From: Bifidobacterium miconis
GTDB lineage: Bacteria; Actinomycetota; Actinomycetes; Actinomycetales; Bifidobacteriaceae
Assembly (NCBI RefSeq): GCF_019331735.1
Contig: NZ_JAHBBH010000024.1
Location: 1 to 35,471 of the forward strand
Direction of reading: 5' to 3'
DNA length: 35,471 nt
Notes under the pieces: generated by a model
What the model was told of the DNA's origin: nothing
The model's input: the letters and a program-made list of their open reading frames with translations, nothing else
Databases searched by the model: none
Made by a program: the position numbers and the translations under genes
Shown: positions 24,492 through 33,364 of the stretch, in pieces
Numbering within the stretch: the first letter of the stretch is position 1
How the letters are laid out: every line of letters starts with the position of its first letter

Positions 24492-24829
24492 AGCGTAAGC
24501 CCGCTACGTGAAGGGCGTTTATAAGTCCGATTCCCGTGTATGATGTGAATCGTTCAGTACAGACAGCGGCGGTTCGATATGCCAGAATCGCCGGAACGAC
24601 AAGGACTTACCACGTTGATTATTCGATAAGCGGCACCGGCGGACGGCTTCGCAGATGAAGCATATCCGTATGGAACGCTTGTCGCACGGCTCCGCGCATG
24701 GATTCGCCTCGAATCCACGGTGGCCGCGCCGTCCTTGCATATGCCGTTCGCATATTGGTGCCATACGCAATCATATCCATCACACCGCAACCGAAGGTTC
24801 GCGGCAAACATACTGCATTGGAGCACCAT
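24492..24829. other. Intergenic leader before the second ABC-F gene
   Basis: This region between lysR and the ABC-F gene is richer in A and T than the rest of the window. It holds a 16-codon frame (24579-24629, MPESPERQGLTTLIIR) without a good ribosome site, a perfect stem GGATTCG-CCT-CGAATCC (24700-24716), and a stem CCGCAACC/GGTT-C-GCGG (24785-24804) just before the ABC-F ribosome site. Together they look like a structured 5' leader. No other gene is seen. Confidence 0.4.
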
Positions 24830-26413
24830 ATGTCACCGAATTCCGTACTCACGTTATCCCGTATCACCTTCACCTATCCCGAGGCGCCGGAACCGCTGTT
24901 CGAGAACGTGTCGGCCACGTTCGCCCGTGGTTGGACCGCCGTATTGGGCGACAACGGCATCGGCAAGACCACGCTGATGCGCATCGCGCTCGGCGATCTG
25001 CACCCCGATTCCGGCAGCATCTCCCCCGCTCCGGGCGGCTTCGTTCCCGGGTACTGCCCGCAGAACACCGACGAAACGCCGATGAATCTGGACGATTTCG
25101 CCAACGACTGGTCGCCGGAGACGCTGGCGATCCGCCGTGATCTGGACATCGGCGACGACTGGCCGTGGCGAGTCGGCACACTGTCCGGCGGCGAGGCCAA
25201 ACGGCTGCAGGTCGCCTGCGCGTTGGCGTTGCGCCCGGACGTGCTGGTGTTGGACGAACCGACGAACCACGTGGACGCGCCGACCCGCGGGCGCATCATC
25301 GCCGCGTTGCGTTCGTTCGGCGGCATCGGCATCCTCGTATCGCATGACACGGCATTGATCGACGCGGTGGCCGATCAATGCGCGTTTTTCGAACGCGACC
25401 ACGTGCGCGGGCGGAACGTGACCGTCGTGCGCATGCGGCCGGGCAACTATTCCGCCGCATCGGCGAGCGCGGCGATCGATCGGCGGTCGGCGGATGCGGC
25501 GTTGCGCGAGGCACGGCGCGAATCCGCGCGATTGTCGTCGGTCAAGGCGCAGCGCAAGCATGACGCGACGCTGGAGGTGTCGTCGGCCAGAAACCATCGT
25601 TTCGTCGATCCGAAGGATCATGACGCGCGCAACGCGATCAAATACAACCACAATCCGAGCAGTCTCGGACCGGCGAGCGCCCGTATCGACGCGCAGGTCG
25701 AGGCGGCCCAGGAGAAGGCGGCAGGCATGGTCACGGCTGCGAAACGGTATGACGGCGACATCTGGATGGATGCCGAGTCGAGCGGCCGTCGTGAACTGGT
25801 GCGATTGGAGGCCGGATTCATTCCCTACGGGGACGATGCCGACGCAACGGTTTCGGAGCGTGGCGACGGCGTCGCCATTCCCATGCTGACCGTCGGCCCG
25901 CACGATCACATTGGCATCAGCGGTCCGAATGGTACCGGCAAGACCACGCTGGTCAATGCGATGCTGCACGCCATCGATCAGGATGAGCGGCGCACCGGAT
26001 TGCATGTGCCCCGCCTGGTGTTGCCGCAGAACACCACGGATGCGGATGCCCGGTGGGCGATGACGCGTCTGGCCTCATTGACGCCGCAAGATCGCAGCAT
26101 CGTATTGTCGTCCGTCGCACAGCTCAACGCCGATCCGGACCGTCTGCTCGCCGGCGGCAACCCGTCGCCGGGTGAACTGCGCAAGCTGCTGCTGTGCTTG
26201 GGCCTGCGCCGGCATCCGCATCTGATCGTCATGGACGAGCCGACGAACCATCTCGACCTGTATTCGATGCAGGCGTTGGGCCGTGCACTGGCACGGTATC
26301 CCGGCGCGTTGATCCTCGTCTCCCATGACGAGGGCTTCCTGCGGCAGACCGCCACGGTCCGCTGGTCGTTGCATCGCAACGGCGGCAATGCGCGGCTGAC
26401 GGTCCGCGGATAG
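24830..26413 (+). CDS. ABC-F family ATPase, second paralogue (possible ribosome protection)
   Basis: The 527-residue protein has two ATPase domains and no membrane helix. Domain 1: Walker A GDNGIGKTT (40-48), LSGGEAKRLQ, VLVLDEPTNHVD. Domain 2: Walker A GPNGTGKTT (365-373), the signature SPGELRKLLL and LIVMDEPTNHLD. The linker (~235-300) is basic and differs from that of the ABC-F protein at 10845. The SPGE signature is seen in groups of ABC-F proteins tied to antibiotic protection, but also in unassigned ones, so resistance is only a possibility. The ATG at 24830 is chosen for GGAG six bases upstream; the frame opens earlier at 24698. A hairpin at 26419 ends it, convergent with the pyr operon. 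Confidence 0.9.
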   Translation: MSPNSVLTLSRITFTYPEAPEPLFENVSATFARGWTAVLGDNGIGKTTLMRIALGDLHPDSGSISPAPGGFVPGYCPQNTDETPMNLDDFANDWSPETLAIRRDLDIGDDWPWRVGTLSGGEAKRLQVACALALRPDVLVLDEPTNHVDAPTRGRIIAALRSFGGIGILVSHDTALIDAVADQCAFFERDHVRGRNVTVVRMRPGNYSAASASAAIDRRSADAALREARRESARLSSVKAQRKHDATLEVSSARNHRFVDPKDHDARNAIKYNHNPSSLGPASARIDAQVEAAQEKAAGMVTAAKRYDGDIWMDAESSGRRELVRLEAGFIPYGDDADATVSERGDGVAIPMLTVGPHDHIGISGPNGTGKTTLVNAMLHAIDQDERRTGLHVPRLVLPQNTTDADARWAMTRLASLTPQDRSIVLSSVAQLNADPDRLLAGGNPSPGELRKLLLCLGLRRHPHLIVMDEPTNHLDLYSMQALGRALARYPGALILVSHDEGFLRQTATVRWSLHRNGGNARLTVRG

Positions 26414-26418
26414 CACTG

Positions 26419-26454
26419 TGTCCTTCCGCCGGTGAATCCGCCGGAGGAAGGACA
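26419..26454. terminator. Terminator between ABC-F and pyrE
   Basis: TGTCCTTCC (26419-26427) pairs with GGAAGGACA (26446-26454), extended by an inner CCGG/CCGG after one mismatch. It lies between convergent genes and could serve both. Confidence 0.8.
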
Positions 26455-26480
26455 TAGTCAATCAATGCGCAAAACCGCGA

Positions 26481-27179
26481 TCACGCGCCGTACTGCGCGA
26501 GATACGCGTCGGCGGCGGCCTTGATCTCCGGAGTCACGTACGGTTCGCCGGAGGCGGTCTCGATGTGCTGGCCGGCCTCGAAGATCTCACGCACGTTGGC
26601 GATGGCGAACACCGGGAAGCCGAACTCCGCCTCGACGGCCTTGACGGCGGACAGGTCGGAGTCCTTGGTCTTCTCCATGCGGTCGACGGACAGCACAAGG
26701 CCCACGACCTCGACGTCGGCTTCGGCCTTGAGCTTGGGGATGACCTCGCGCACGGCGGTGCCGGCGGTCATCACGTCGTCGACGAGCAGCACCTTCATGC
26801 CGTCCTTGAGCTGCGTGCCGACCATCATGCCGCCGTCGCCGTGGTCCTTCTTCTCCTTGCGGTCGAACGTGTAGCCGACTTCCATGCCGTGCGCGGAGGT
26901 CAGCGCGATCGCGGTGGAGACCCCGAGCGGGATGCCCTTGTACGCCGGGCCGAACACGGTGTCGATGCCGGCGGGCAGATTGCCGGCCTTGATTTCCTCG
27001 GCGATTTTCTCGGCGTAGAACGCGCCGAGCGTGGCGATCTTGCGGCCGTCGTTGAACGCGCCCGCGTTGATGAAGTACGGGGACTTACGGCCGGACTTGA
27101 GCGTGAAGTCGCCGAACTTGAGCGCCTGCGAATCAAGCAGGAACTCGGTGAAGCGATGGTCGAGCGATGCGGTGGTCAT
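26481..27179 (-). CDS. pyrE: Orotate phosphoribosyltransferase
   Basis: PyrE joins orotate to PRPP to give orotidine monophosphate, step five of UMP synthesis. The 232-residue protein has [14 protein letters not shown] (27-40), [11 protein letters not shown] (76-86), the loop [12 protein letters not shown] (106-117) with catalytic Lys residues, and the PRPP-binding motif [13 protein letters not shown] (130-142). The frame extends upstream, but the ATG at 27179 has AAGGAG six bases before it and matches family length. It is the last gene of the pyr operon, 40 bases after pyrD. Confidence 0.97.
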   Translation of the reverse strand: MTTASLDHRFTEFLLDSQALKFGDFTLKSGRKSPYFINAGAFNDGRKIATLGAFYAEKIAEEIKAGNLPAGIDTVFGPAYKGIPLGVSTAIALTSAHGMEVGYTFDRKEKKDHGDGGMMVGTQLKDGMKVLLVDDVMTAGTAVREVIPKLKAEADVEVVGLVLSVDRMEKTKDSDLSAVKAVEAEFGFPVFAIANVREIFEAGQHIETASGEPYVTPEIKAAADAYLAQYGA

Positions 27180-27219
27180 GATGTTCTCCTTGTCCAGAAA
27201 ATTCCTTGTCCGGAAACGG

Positions 27220-28170
27220 TCAGCGCCAGGTCTCGCCCGCGGCGAGCTTCGCCGCAAGCTCCGGACGCGAGTCGAGCAGATCGTCGAGTTCGCGCGCCAC
27301 GCGGATCGGTGCGGTCGGATCGTAGAGCGCGGCCGCGCCCACTTCGACGGCGTTCGCGCCGGCGTACAGGAACTCAAGCGCCTTCTCGCCGGAGTCGATG
27401 CCGCCGATGCCGATGATCGGGATGTCCGGCAGGGCCTGGCGCACGCGCCACACGAAGCCGAGCGCGATCGGGAAGATCGCCGGGCCGCTCACGCCGCCGG
27501 TGCGGTTGGAGATGATCGGCTCTCCGGTGCGGATATCGATGCGCATGCCGACGAGCGTGTTGATCAGGCTCAGCGCGTCCGCGCCCGCTTCGACGGCGGC
27601 GCGTGCGATGAGCGCGATGTCGGTCACGTTCGGCGAGAGCTTGACGATCATCGGCTTGGACGTGAGCTTGCGCAGGTGGCTGATCAGTCTGCTCAGCGCG
27701 ACCGGGTCGGTGCCGACGGACATGCCGCCGTGGCTCACGTTCGGACAGCTCACGTTGATTTCGAGCATGTCGGCGGACGAGTCGGCGAGCTTGGCAACGA
27801 CCTGCGCGTAGTCGTCGTCGCTGTGGCCGGCGACGTTGGTGACGACGGTCGCGCCGAGTTCCTTGAGCTTGGGCAGTTCATCGACGAGATAGTGGTCGAC
27901 GCCGGGGTTCTGCAGGCCGACCGCGTTGACCATGCCGGCCGGGCTTTCGGCCGTGCGCGGCCCGGGGTTGCCCTCCCACGGCACCGGGGAGACGCCCTTG
28001 GTGGAGATCGCGCCCATCTGGCTCACGTCGTAGAACCAGCGGCAGGCGGCCAGCTGGAACGTGCCGGACGCGGTGCCGACCGGGTTCTTCCATTCGACGC
28101 CGGCGACGACGGTCTTGTGCTTCCACTCGTGCTTCTCGTACACGTTGATCGGAGTATTCGCCTCGGTCAT
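27220..28170 (-). CDS. pyrD: Dihydroorotate dehydrogenase, catalytic subunit (class 1B)
   Basis: The FMN enzyme oxidises dihydroorotate to orotate; class 1B works with PyrK to pass electrons to NAD. The 316 residues include [10 protein letters not shown] (32-41), a glycine- and Lys-containing FMN loop ([13 protein letters not shown]), NVSCPN (139-144) with Cys142 as the catalytic base, and [19 protein letters not shown] near the end. The start has GGGAGG nine bases upstream, within the end of pyrK; four bases separate the genes, so the two subunits are co-translated. Confidence 0.97.
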   Translation of the reverse strand: MTEANTPINVYEKHEWKHKTVVAGVEWKNPVGTASGTFQLAACRWFYDVSQMGAISTKGVSPVPWEGNPGPRTAESPAGMVNAVGLQNPGVDHYLVDELPKLKELGATVVTNVAGHSDDDYAQVVAKLADSSADMLEINVSCPNVSHGGMSVGTDPVALSRLISHLRKLTSKPMIVKLSPNVTDIALIARAAVEAGADALSLINTLVGMRIDIRTGEPIISNRTGGVSGPAIFPIALGFVWRVRQALPDIPIIGIGGIDSGEKALEFLYAGANAVEVGAAALYDPTAPIRVARELDDLLDSRPELAAKLAAGETWR

Positions 28171-28174
28171 CGTC

Positions 28175-29005
28175 TCACGCCTCCCATCCGAGCTGTTCCG
28201 CGGTGAACACCGGGCCGTCCGAGCACACCTTCTTGCGTCCGTCGGCCGTGTCGACCACGCACACCACGCAGGTGCCGTAGCCGCAGCCCATGCGCTGCTC
28301 CATGCTCAGCTGGCTCGGGATGCCGCGCTTGGACGCCCATTGGGCGACCGCCTTCATCATCGGCAGCGGTCCGCACGAGAGGATCACCGGCGCGAGTCCG
28401 TCGCGGGTGAGCTCGCCGGCGGCCTCCATCCGGTCGAGCAGCGTGATGACGTTGCCTTCGGATTCGTCGATGCTCACCGTCGCGTCCGCGTAGCGGGACA
28501 CGTACCGGTCGGCGAAGTGGTCGTTGCGGTAGCCGAACACGGCGGTGGTGCGCGCGTCGCCGTTCGGCTGCAGATATTGCGCGGCGTAGATGAGCGGCGG
28601 CACGCCGAGCCCACCGCCGACGAGGATGTAGTGCGATGGGGTTTTCGTGTTGAACGGCCGACCGAGCGGACCGAGCACGTCGATGCGGTCGCCGGCCGCA
28701 AGTTCGGAGAATTCCGCGGTTCCCTTGCCGACGACCGCGAAGATGACGCTCACCAGATCGCCGTCCACTTCGCTCACGCCGAACGGGCGGGGCAGCAGCT
28801 TCATCGGATCGTGGCTGAACAGGTTCACGAACTGCGCCGGACGCGCATGCTTCGCGATGTATGCGTCGCGGAACGTGAGACGGTACACGCCTTCGGTGAG
28901 TTCGGCGACTTCGGTGATGTCGACCGTGTGCCGGCCGGGGAAATAGCCGGCTTCGGTCGCCTCGGCGACCACGTCGGCGGTGGGGGTAAAGGGTGCTGTG
29001 GGCAT
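28175..29005 (-). CDS. pyrK: Dihydroorotate dehydrogenase electron-transfer subunit
   Basis: PyrK carries FAD and a [2Fe-2S] cluster and links PyrD to NAD. The 276 residues show a flavin-binding barrel with RPFGVSEV (73-80), a nucleotide domain with ILVGGGLGVPPL (127-138), and the cluster ligands Cys241, 246, 249 and 261 in MGCGYGTCVVC and KVCSDGPVF. Start is uncertain: ATG at 29005 has AAGGA close by, while ATG at 29035 adds ten residues with a weaker site. It lies between pyrF and pyrD in the operon. Confidence 0.95.
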   Translation of the reverse strand: MPTAPFTPTADVVAEATEAGYFPGRHTVDITEVAELTEGVYRLTFRDAYIAKHARPAQFVNLFSHDPMKLLPRPFGVSEVDGDLVSVIFAVVGKGTAEFSELAAGDRIDVLGPLGRPFNTKTPSHYILVGGGLGVPPLIYAAQYLQPNGDARTTAVFGYRNDHFADRYVSRYADATVSIDESEGNVITLLDRMEAAGELTRDGLAPVILSCGPLPMMKAVAQWASKRGIPSQLSMEQRMGCGYGTCVVCVVDTADGRKKVCSDGPVFTAEQLGWEA

Positions 29006-29104
29006 TGCTTCCTTGGTTCTCCTCGTCTGCGTCATTCTCTAATCAGCGCCAATGGCCTAGCTTACGCCATGGCCTGCCGCCGATTCGTCCGGCCGGCATG
29101 CTGT

Positions 29105-30079
29105 TCATCGATACACGTTCACGCGCAGGTCGTCGCGCATGTCCTGCGCGGCCTTGCGTGCGGCGGAGGCCGCGAGGGCGAGCGCTTCGTTCGCGCTCAT
29201 GTCGTCGCGGTATTCGCCGGTCTTCTTCCACGCGCCGATGATGCCGCGCGACGAGTTGACGATCGCTCCGGAGCCGTCCGCGTCGAACATGCCGGCGACA
29301 CCCGCGGCCGTACCGCCCTGTGCGCCGTAGCCGGGCACCAGGAAGAACGTGTGCGGCATGCGTTCACGCAGGGCCGCGCCCTCTTCCGGGTGGGTCGCGC
29401 CGACGACCGCGCCGACGCGCGAGTAGCCGTGCCTGCCGATGGAACCGCTCCCCCAGCCTTCGACCAGATCGGCGACGCGCTCGTAGAGCTTGCCGCCGTC
29501 GGCGAGGTCAAGTTCCTGCAGCTCCTTGCTGGACGGGTTCGACGTGCGCACGAGCACGAAGATGTCCTTGTCGGCGGCCGCGGCCGCGTCCGTGAACGGC
29601 GTGATGCCGTCGGTGCCGAGGTACGGGTTGACGGTGACCGCGTCCTCATGCCACGGGTCGAACGGTTCGTTGCCGCTGTCGGCGTTTGCCACGCCGCTCA
29701 GGTGGCCGGCGTAGGCGGCGGCGGTCGAGCCGATGTCGCCGCGCTTGATGTCGCCGAGCACGTACAGTCCCTGCTGCTGCGCGTATTCGCAGGTCATCGT
29801 GTACACGTCCACGCCGGCCGGTCCGATCGCCTCGTACATGGCGATCTGCGGCTTGACGGCGGGCACGATGTCGGCGACCGCGTCGATGATCGTGCGGTTG
29901 AATTCGAAGTACGCGACGGCGAGCTGCGCCGCCGGGATCTCGGCCGGGTCCTCGACGGAGTCGCGCACCTCGTCGGCGAACGACGCGACGACCTGCGGCG
30001 GCACGAGCGCCGGAGTCGGGTCGAGTCCGACCACGCTCGGATTCTGCGCGTTCTCGATCGCTTCGATCAGTCGATCCAT
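29105..30079 (-). CDS. pyrF: Orotidine-5'-phosphate decarboxylase (type 2)
   Basis: PyrF removes CO2 from OMP to give UMP. At 324 residues it is the long, type 2 form found in actinobacteria. The active-site segment is LGDIKRGDIGSTAAAY with the catalytic Lys; VVGLDPTPALVPP opens the barrel, NPYLGTDGITPF and FLVPGYGAQGG are also conserved. The ATG has AAGGA seven bases upstream. It follows pyrC by 15 bases. Confidence 0.96.
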   Translation of the reverse strand: MDRLIEAIENAQNPSVVGLDPTPALVPPQVVASFADEVRDSVEDPAEIPAAQLAVAYFEFNRTIIDAVADIVPAVKPQIAMYEAIGPAGVDVYTMTCEYAQQQGLYVLGDIKRGDIGSTAAAYAGHLSGVANADSGNEPFDPWHEDAVTVNPYLGTDGITPFTDAAAAADKDIFVLVRTSNPSSKELQELDLADGGKLYERVADLVEGWGSGSIGRHGYSRVGAVVGATHPEEGAALRERMPHTFFLVPGYGAQGGTAAGVAGMFDADGSGAIVNSSRGIIGAWKKTGEYRDDMSANEALALAASAARKAAQDMRDDLRVNVYR

Positions 30080-30094
30080 GACGTTGTCCTTTCG

Positions 30095-31531
30095 CTATTT
30101 GATCCTGCTGAACACCAGTTTCGATCCGATCACGGTGGCAAGCGGCCGGCCGGTGACCTGCCATCCGCCGAACGGCGTGTTGCGTGCGGCCGAATGGAAC
30201 CGTTCCGGGTCCACCGCCCACGATTCGTTCGTGTTCAGAATCACCAGATCGACGTGTTCGGGATGTTCGACCTTGCTCAGATCCAGCGTGCGCTTGACCG
30301 CGCACTTGGACGACGTGTTGAGCAGTCCGGCGACGTCGGTCGGAACATGGCCCATGAGATGCTGCGGCGCAACCGACATGAGTTCGATGAGCCGCTTGTC
30401 GTCGATGTATCCGCCGTCCACCAGCACCTTGTGCGCCACGCCGTACGCGCATTCCAGTCCGATGATGCCGTTTGGCGCGTCGAGGAATCCGCGTTCCTTC
30501 TCTTCGAGCGTGTGCGGCGCATGGTCGGTGGCGAGCATGTCGACCGTGCCGTCCGCGATCGCGGCGATCGTCGCCTGACGGTCCGCCGCGGAACGCAGCG
30601 GCGGGTTCATCTTCGCCAGCGTGCCGTACTTGAGCAGATCCTCGTCGCACAGTGCGATGTAGTGCGGCGCGGTTTCGCAGGTGATCGGCAGCCCTTCGGC
30701 CTTCGCCTCACGGATCGCGTCGAACGAGATCGCCGTGCTCACGTGCTGGAAGTGCACGTGGACGCCGGTTTCGCGGGCCTTGGCGATGTCGCGCGCCACG
30801 ATCTTCAGCTCGGTGTCCTCCGGAATGCCGGGCACGCCGAGTTCGCGCGCGACCGGACCGTCGTTGACCGCGCCGGTGTCGTGGTGTTCGCAGTGTTCGA
30901 TCAGGTACAGGCCGGTGTCCTTGACGTTCGCGAGCACATCGTCGAGGATCGACGGAGTCACGGCAGCGCCGTCGTCGCTGACCGCGGTCACCGGATGGGC
31001 GATCTGGTACGCGTCCTTGGCCTCGCCGCGCACGGTCGCGGACGACGGCAGGTAGTCGCGCCAACGGGCCGGATCGGTCGCCTCGCCGCCGACGCGTCCC
31101 TTCGACGCGCACACGCACAGGTCGTAGCGCACCGGCAGCGCCGTGCCGTGCGCGGCTTCGTAATGCTGCAGGTAGTCGATCACCGTGCCGTATCCGACGT
31201 CGAGCACTTCGGACGCTCCGGGTTCGCCGGTCGTCACCGGCTCGCCGTCCATTGCGGGCACGGTGTTCGGCATGATGAGCACGTTCGTGTAGCCGCCCGA
31301 CGCGGACGCGCGGCAGCCGGAAATCATCGATTCCTTGTAGGTCTGTCCGGGATCGCGGAAGTGCACGTGCGGATCGGCGAAGCCGGGCGCGACGGTCAGA
31401 CCGGTCGCGTCGAACTCGCCGTCCGTCACCGCGCCGCTTTCGCTGAACAGTCGGCGTGCGTCGACTTCGGGGATCACCAGATCGATCGTCTCGCCGGTGT
31501 CCCACACCGTGATGTTGCGCAGGGTCAGCAT
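30095..31531 (-). CDS. pyrC: Dihydroorotase
   Basis: The zinc enzyme closes carbamoyl-aspartate to dihydroorotate. The 478-residue type I protein has metal ligands His55 and His57 in DPHVHFRDPG (53-62), further His in IEHCEHH and HFQHVST, CETAPHY, and Asp in ATDHAPHT. It is about 50 residues longer than many members because of extra loops at ~125-190. The ATG at 31531 has AAGGAG five bases upstream; the frame extends 22 codons further without a site. The gene follows pyrI after 124 bases. Confidence 0.96.
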   Translation of the reverse strand: MLTLRNITVWDTGETIDLVIPEVDARRLFSESGAVTDGEFDATGLTVAPGFADPHVHFRDPGQTYKESMISGCRASASGGYTNVLIMPNTVPAMDGEPVTTGEPGASEVLDVGYGTVIDYLQHYEAAHGTALPVRYDLCVCASKGRVGGEATDPARWRDYLPSSATVRGEAKDAYQIAHPVTAVSDDGAAVTPSILDDVLANVKDTGLYLIEHCEHHDTGAVNDGPVARELGVPGIPEDTELKIVARDIAKARETGVHVHFQHVSTAISFDAIREAKAEGLPITCETAPHYIALCDEDLLKYGTLAKMNPPLRSAADRQATIAAIADGTVDMLATDHAPHTLEEKERGFLDAPNGIIGLECAYGVAHKVLVDGGYIDDKRLIELMSVAPQHLMGHVPTDVAGLLNTSSKCAVKRTLDLSKVEHPEHVDLVILNTNESWAVDPERFHSAARNTPFGGWQVTGRPLATVIGSKLVFSRIK

Positions 31532-31571
31532 ATTGGCTCCTTGTTTGGGGTGCTCATCGGTTGTCGGGAAA

Positions 31572-31648
31572 GCCGGCTCCCTCCCATGCCGCTCCATGCC
31601 GTCGAGCGGACGGGTTCGGCGGGGTTTGCGGCGTGGCGGAGAGCCGGC
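31572..31648 (-). repeat. Long-range stem between pyrI and pyrC
   Basis: GCCGGCTC (31572-31579) and GAGCCGGC (31641-31648) can pair across 61 bases in the only sizeable internal gap of the pyr operon's first half. It could stabilise or partly terminate the pyrBI message, raising PyrB/PyrI over later enzymes; this is inference. Confidence 0.35.
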
Positions 31649-31655
31649 GCGGAGG

Positions 31656-32090
31656 TCAGAGCTTCGCTTCCTCGTCGCAGTAGTCGCAACGGTATTCCTG
31701 ACGCTCGGAATGCGTCAGGTGGAACATCTGGTCGATGCCGCGTTCGGTGGTGGTCACGCAACGCGGGTTCTTGCAGGTGAGGATGTTGACCACATGCTCC
31801 GGCAGCGTCGGCGTCTTCTTTTCGACGATCTTGCCGCCGCGCACGATGCCGACCGTCGCGGTGCGCGCGACGAGGCCGAGCACGTCGAGGTCGACGGCGG
31901 GCGTCTTCTTGCCGTCCTCGTCCTCGATCTTGATGATGTCCTTCGTGCCGTACAGGTGGCTGTCGGTGTTCATGATCAGCGCGAGCTTGGTCTTCGCCGG
32001 GTTGATCTTCAGGTATTCGAGCACCTTGAGCGCGGTGCCGGCCGGCACGTGATCGATGATGATGCCGTTGACGATGCTGGTGACTTCCAT
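31656..32090 (-). CDS. pyrI: Aspartate carbamoyltransferase regulatory chain
   Basis: PyrI binds nucleotides (CTP, ATP) and links PyrB trimers into the regulated holoenzyme. The 144 residues have the allosteric domain (INPAKTKLALIMN) and the zinc domain with Cys106, 111, 135 and 138 (CKNPRC and CDYC). It starts on the base where pyrB ends (TGATG), ensuring matched amounts. Presence of PyrI implies feedback control of the pathway by nucleotides at enzyme level. Confidence 0.96.
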   Translation of the reverse strand: MEVTSIVNGIIIDHVPAGTALKVLEYLKINPAKTKLALIMNTDSHLYGTKDIIKIEDEDGKKTPAVDLDVLGLVARTATVGIVRGGKIVEKKTPTLPEHVVNILTCKNPRCVTTTERGIDQMFHLTHSERQEYRCDYCDEEAKL

Positions 32091-33085
32091 CAGGCCTTGG
32101 CCTCCTTGGCTTCAAGCGGTTCATATCCGGGCAGTTCGTCGCCGATCACGGAGCTTTCGAGCGCCATGCGCATGAGCATGCCGTTCTTCACCTGCTCGAA
32201 GTAGGCGGCGCGCGGGTCGTTGTCGACCTCGACGGCGATTTCGTTGATGCGCGGCAGCGGGTGCAGCACGGCCATGTCCGGCTTGGCGAGCTGGAGCTTG
32301 TCCTCGTCGAGGATGTACGTGTCGCGCAGGCGCAGGTAGTCGTCCTCGTTGAAGAAGCGCTCCTGCTGCACGCGGGTCATGTACAGCACGTCGAGGTCGC
32401 CGATCACGGAGACGAGATCCTTGACTTCGGTGTAGGAGCAGGACGGGGTCGCGTCGATGCGGTCGAGCACGTACTGCGGGGTCTTGAGCTCGTCGGGGCT
32501 GATGAGCACGAAATGCACGTTGCCGAAACGGCACAGCGTTTCGATGAGGCTGTGCACGGTGCGGCCGAACATGAGGTCGCCGCACAGGCCGACGGTCAGG
32601 TCGGTGACGCGGCCGAAGCGCGACTGCAGCGTGGCGAGGTCGGCGAGCGTCTGCGTGGGGTGCATGTGGCCGCCGTCGCCGGCGTTGATGACCGGCACCG
32701 ACGCGGCGCGGGAGGCGACGAGCGCCGCGCCTTCCTTCGGATGGCGGATCGCGACCACGTCGACGTAGTTGGACACGGTCTTGAGCGTGTCGGCGATCGA
32801 TTCGCCCTTGGACGCGCTGGACAGCTGGGAGCCGGCGAAGCCGATCACCTTGCCGCCGAGACGCAGCATGGCGGTTTCGAAGCTCAGACGCGTGCGCGTG
32901 CTCGGCTCGTAGAACAGCGTGGCCAGCACCCTGCCGTCGCAGGTATGCGCGACTTCCCGGCGATGGGAATCGATGTACTGCGCCTTGTGCAGCAGTTCCT
33001 TGATCTGGCGAAGGGAAAGATCATCGAGCGAGATGACGCTCTTACCAATCATCGGCGTCTCAACCGACTCGTCTGTTACTGACAC
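32090..33085 (-). CDS. pyrB: Aspartate carbamoyltransferase catalytic chain
   Basis: PyrB makes carbamoyl-aspartate from carbamoyl phosphate and aspartate, the first committed step. The 331-residue protein has the carbamoyl phosphate motif PSTRTRLSFE (61-70), SKGESIADTL, HPTQTLADLATL and HPLPRINEI. The start is GTG at 33085 with AAGG six bases upstream. It heads the seven-gene operon; a promoter and a leader stem lie just before it. carAB, which make carbamoyl phosphate, are not in the window. Confidence 0.97.
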   Translation of the reverse strand: MSVTDESVETPMIGKSVISLDDLSLRQIKELLHKAQYIDSHRREVAHTCDGRVLATLFYEPSTRTRLSFETAMLRLGGKVIGFAGSQLSSASKGESIADTLKTVSNYVDVVAIRHPKEGAALVASRAASVPVINAGDGGHMHPTQTLADLATLQSRFGRVTDLTVGLCGDLMFGRTVHSLIETLCRFGNVHFVLISPDELKTPQYVLDRIDATPSCSYTEVKDLVSVIGDLDVLYMTRVQQERFFNEDDYLRLRDTYILDEDKLQLAKPDMAVLHPLPRINEIAVEVDNDPRAAYFEQVKNGMLMRMALESSVIGDELPGYEPLEAKEAKA

Positions 33086-33108
33086 GGCTCACCTTTCTTG
33101 CGTGAAGC

Positions 33109-33145
33109 GGATAAGGTGGCCACAGAAGTGACCTATCCGACTATA
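33109..33145 (-). promoter_or_regulatory. pyr operon promoter and leader stem
   Basis: On the minus strand a good -10 TATAGT (33145-33140) stands ~55 bases before pyrB; no clear -35 is seen. Right after it, GGATAGG...CCTTATCC (33138-33109) can fold into an imperfect stem ending near the ribosome site. No PyrR-type anti-terminator layout or long leader peptide was recognised. Confidence 0.45.
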
Positions 33146-33302
33146 CACGCGTTTCGCCGTGACGCGCGACCCCGCGTGTTCACTTCGCGTTCACGCGCAA
33201 GGGCCAGCAATGACGGAAGATGGTCTCGAAAGGCCGTCCGACGGAGTACGGCTGTGTCGACACGCCGATCCGCCCTTACCCGTTGCCGATTGTCCGGTTG
33301 TT

Positions 33303-33336
33303 ATTGGTATGGCGTAAGCCGCCAATGCGATATAAG
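33303..33336 (+). promoter_or_regulatory. Dyad and promoter before the surface protein gene
   Basis: ATTGG-N3-GGC-GTAA-GCC-N2-CAAT (33303-33326) is an interrupted dyad directly before a -10-like TATAAG (33331-33336), where a repressor or activator could bind. The gene starts at 33365. Confidence 0.4.
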
Positions 33337-33364
33337 CTGGCGGATGTCGAAGGAAGGAAGCGCT

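Noticed and set aside
24655..25140. 161-codon frame starting before the second ABC-F gene
   Set aside because: It runs out of frame into the ABC-F gene, whose Walker motifs define the true frame.
28061..31780. 1,239-codon open frame on the plus strand opposite pyrC-pyrF-pyrK-pyrD
   Set aside because: It is a shadow frame of high-GC genes: its residues are Arg/Val/Gly/Asp-rich without domains, while the opposite strand encodes well-known enzymes.
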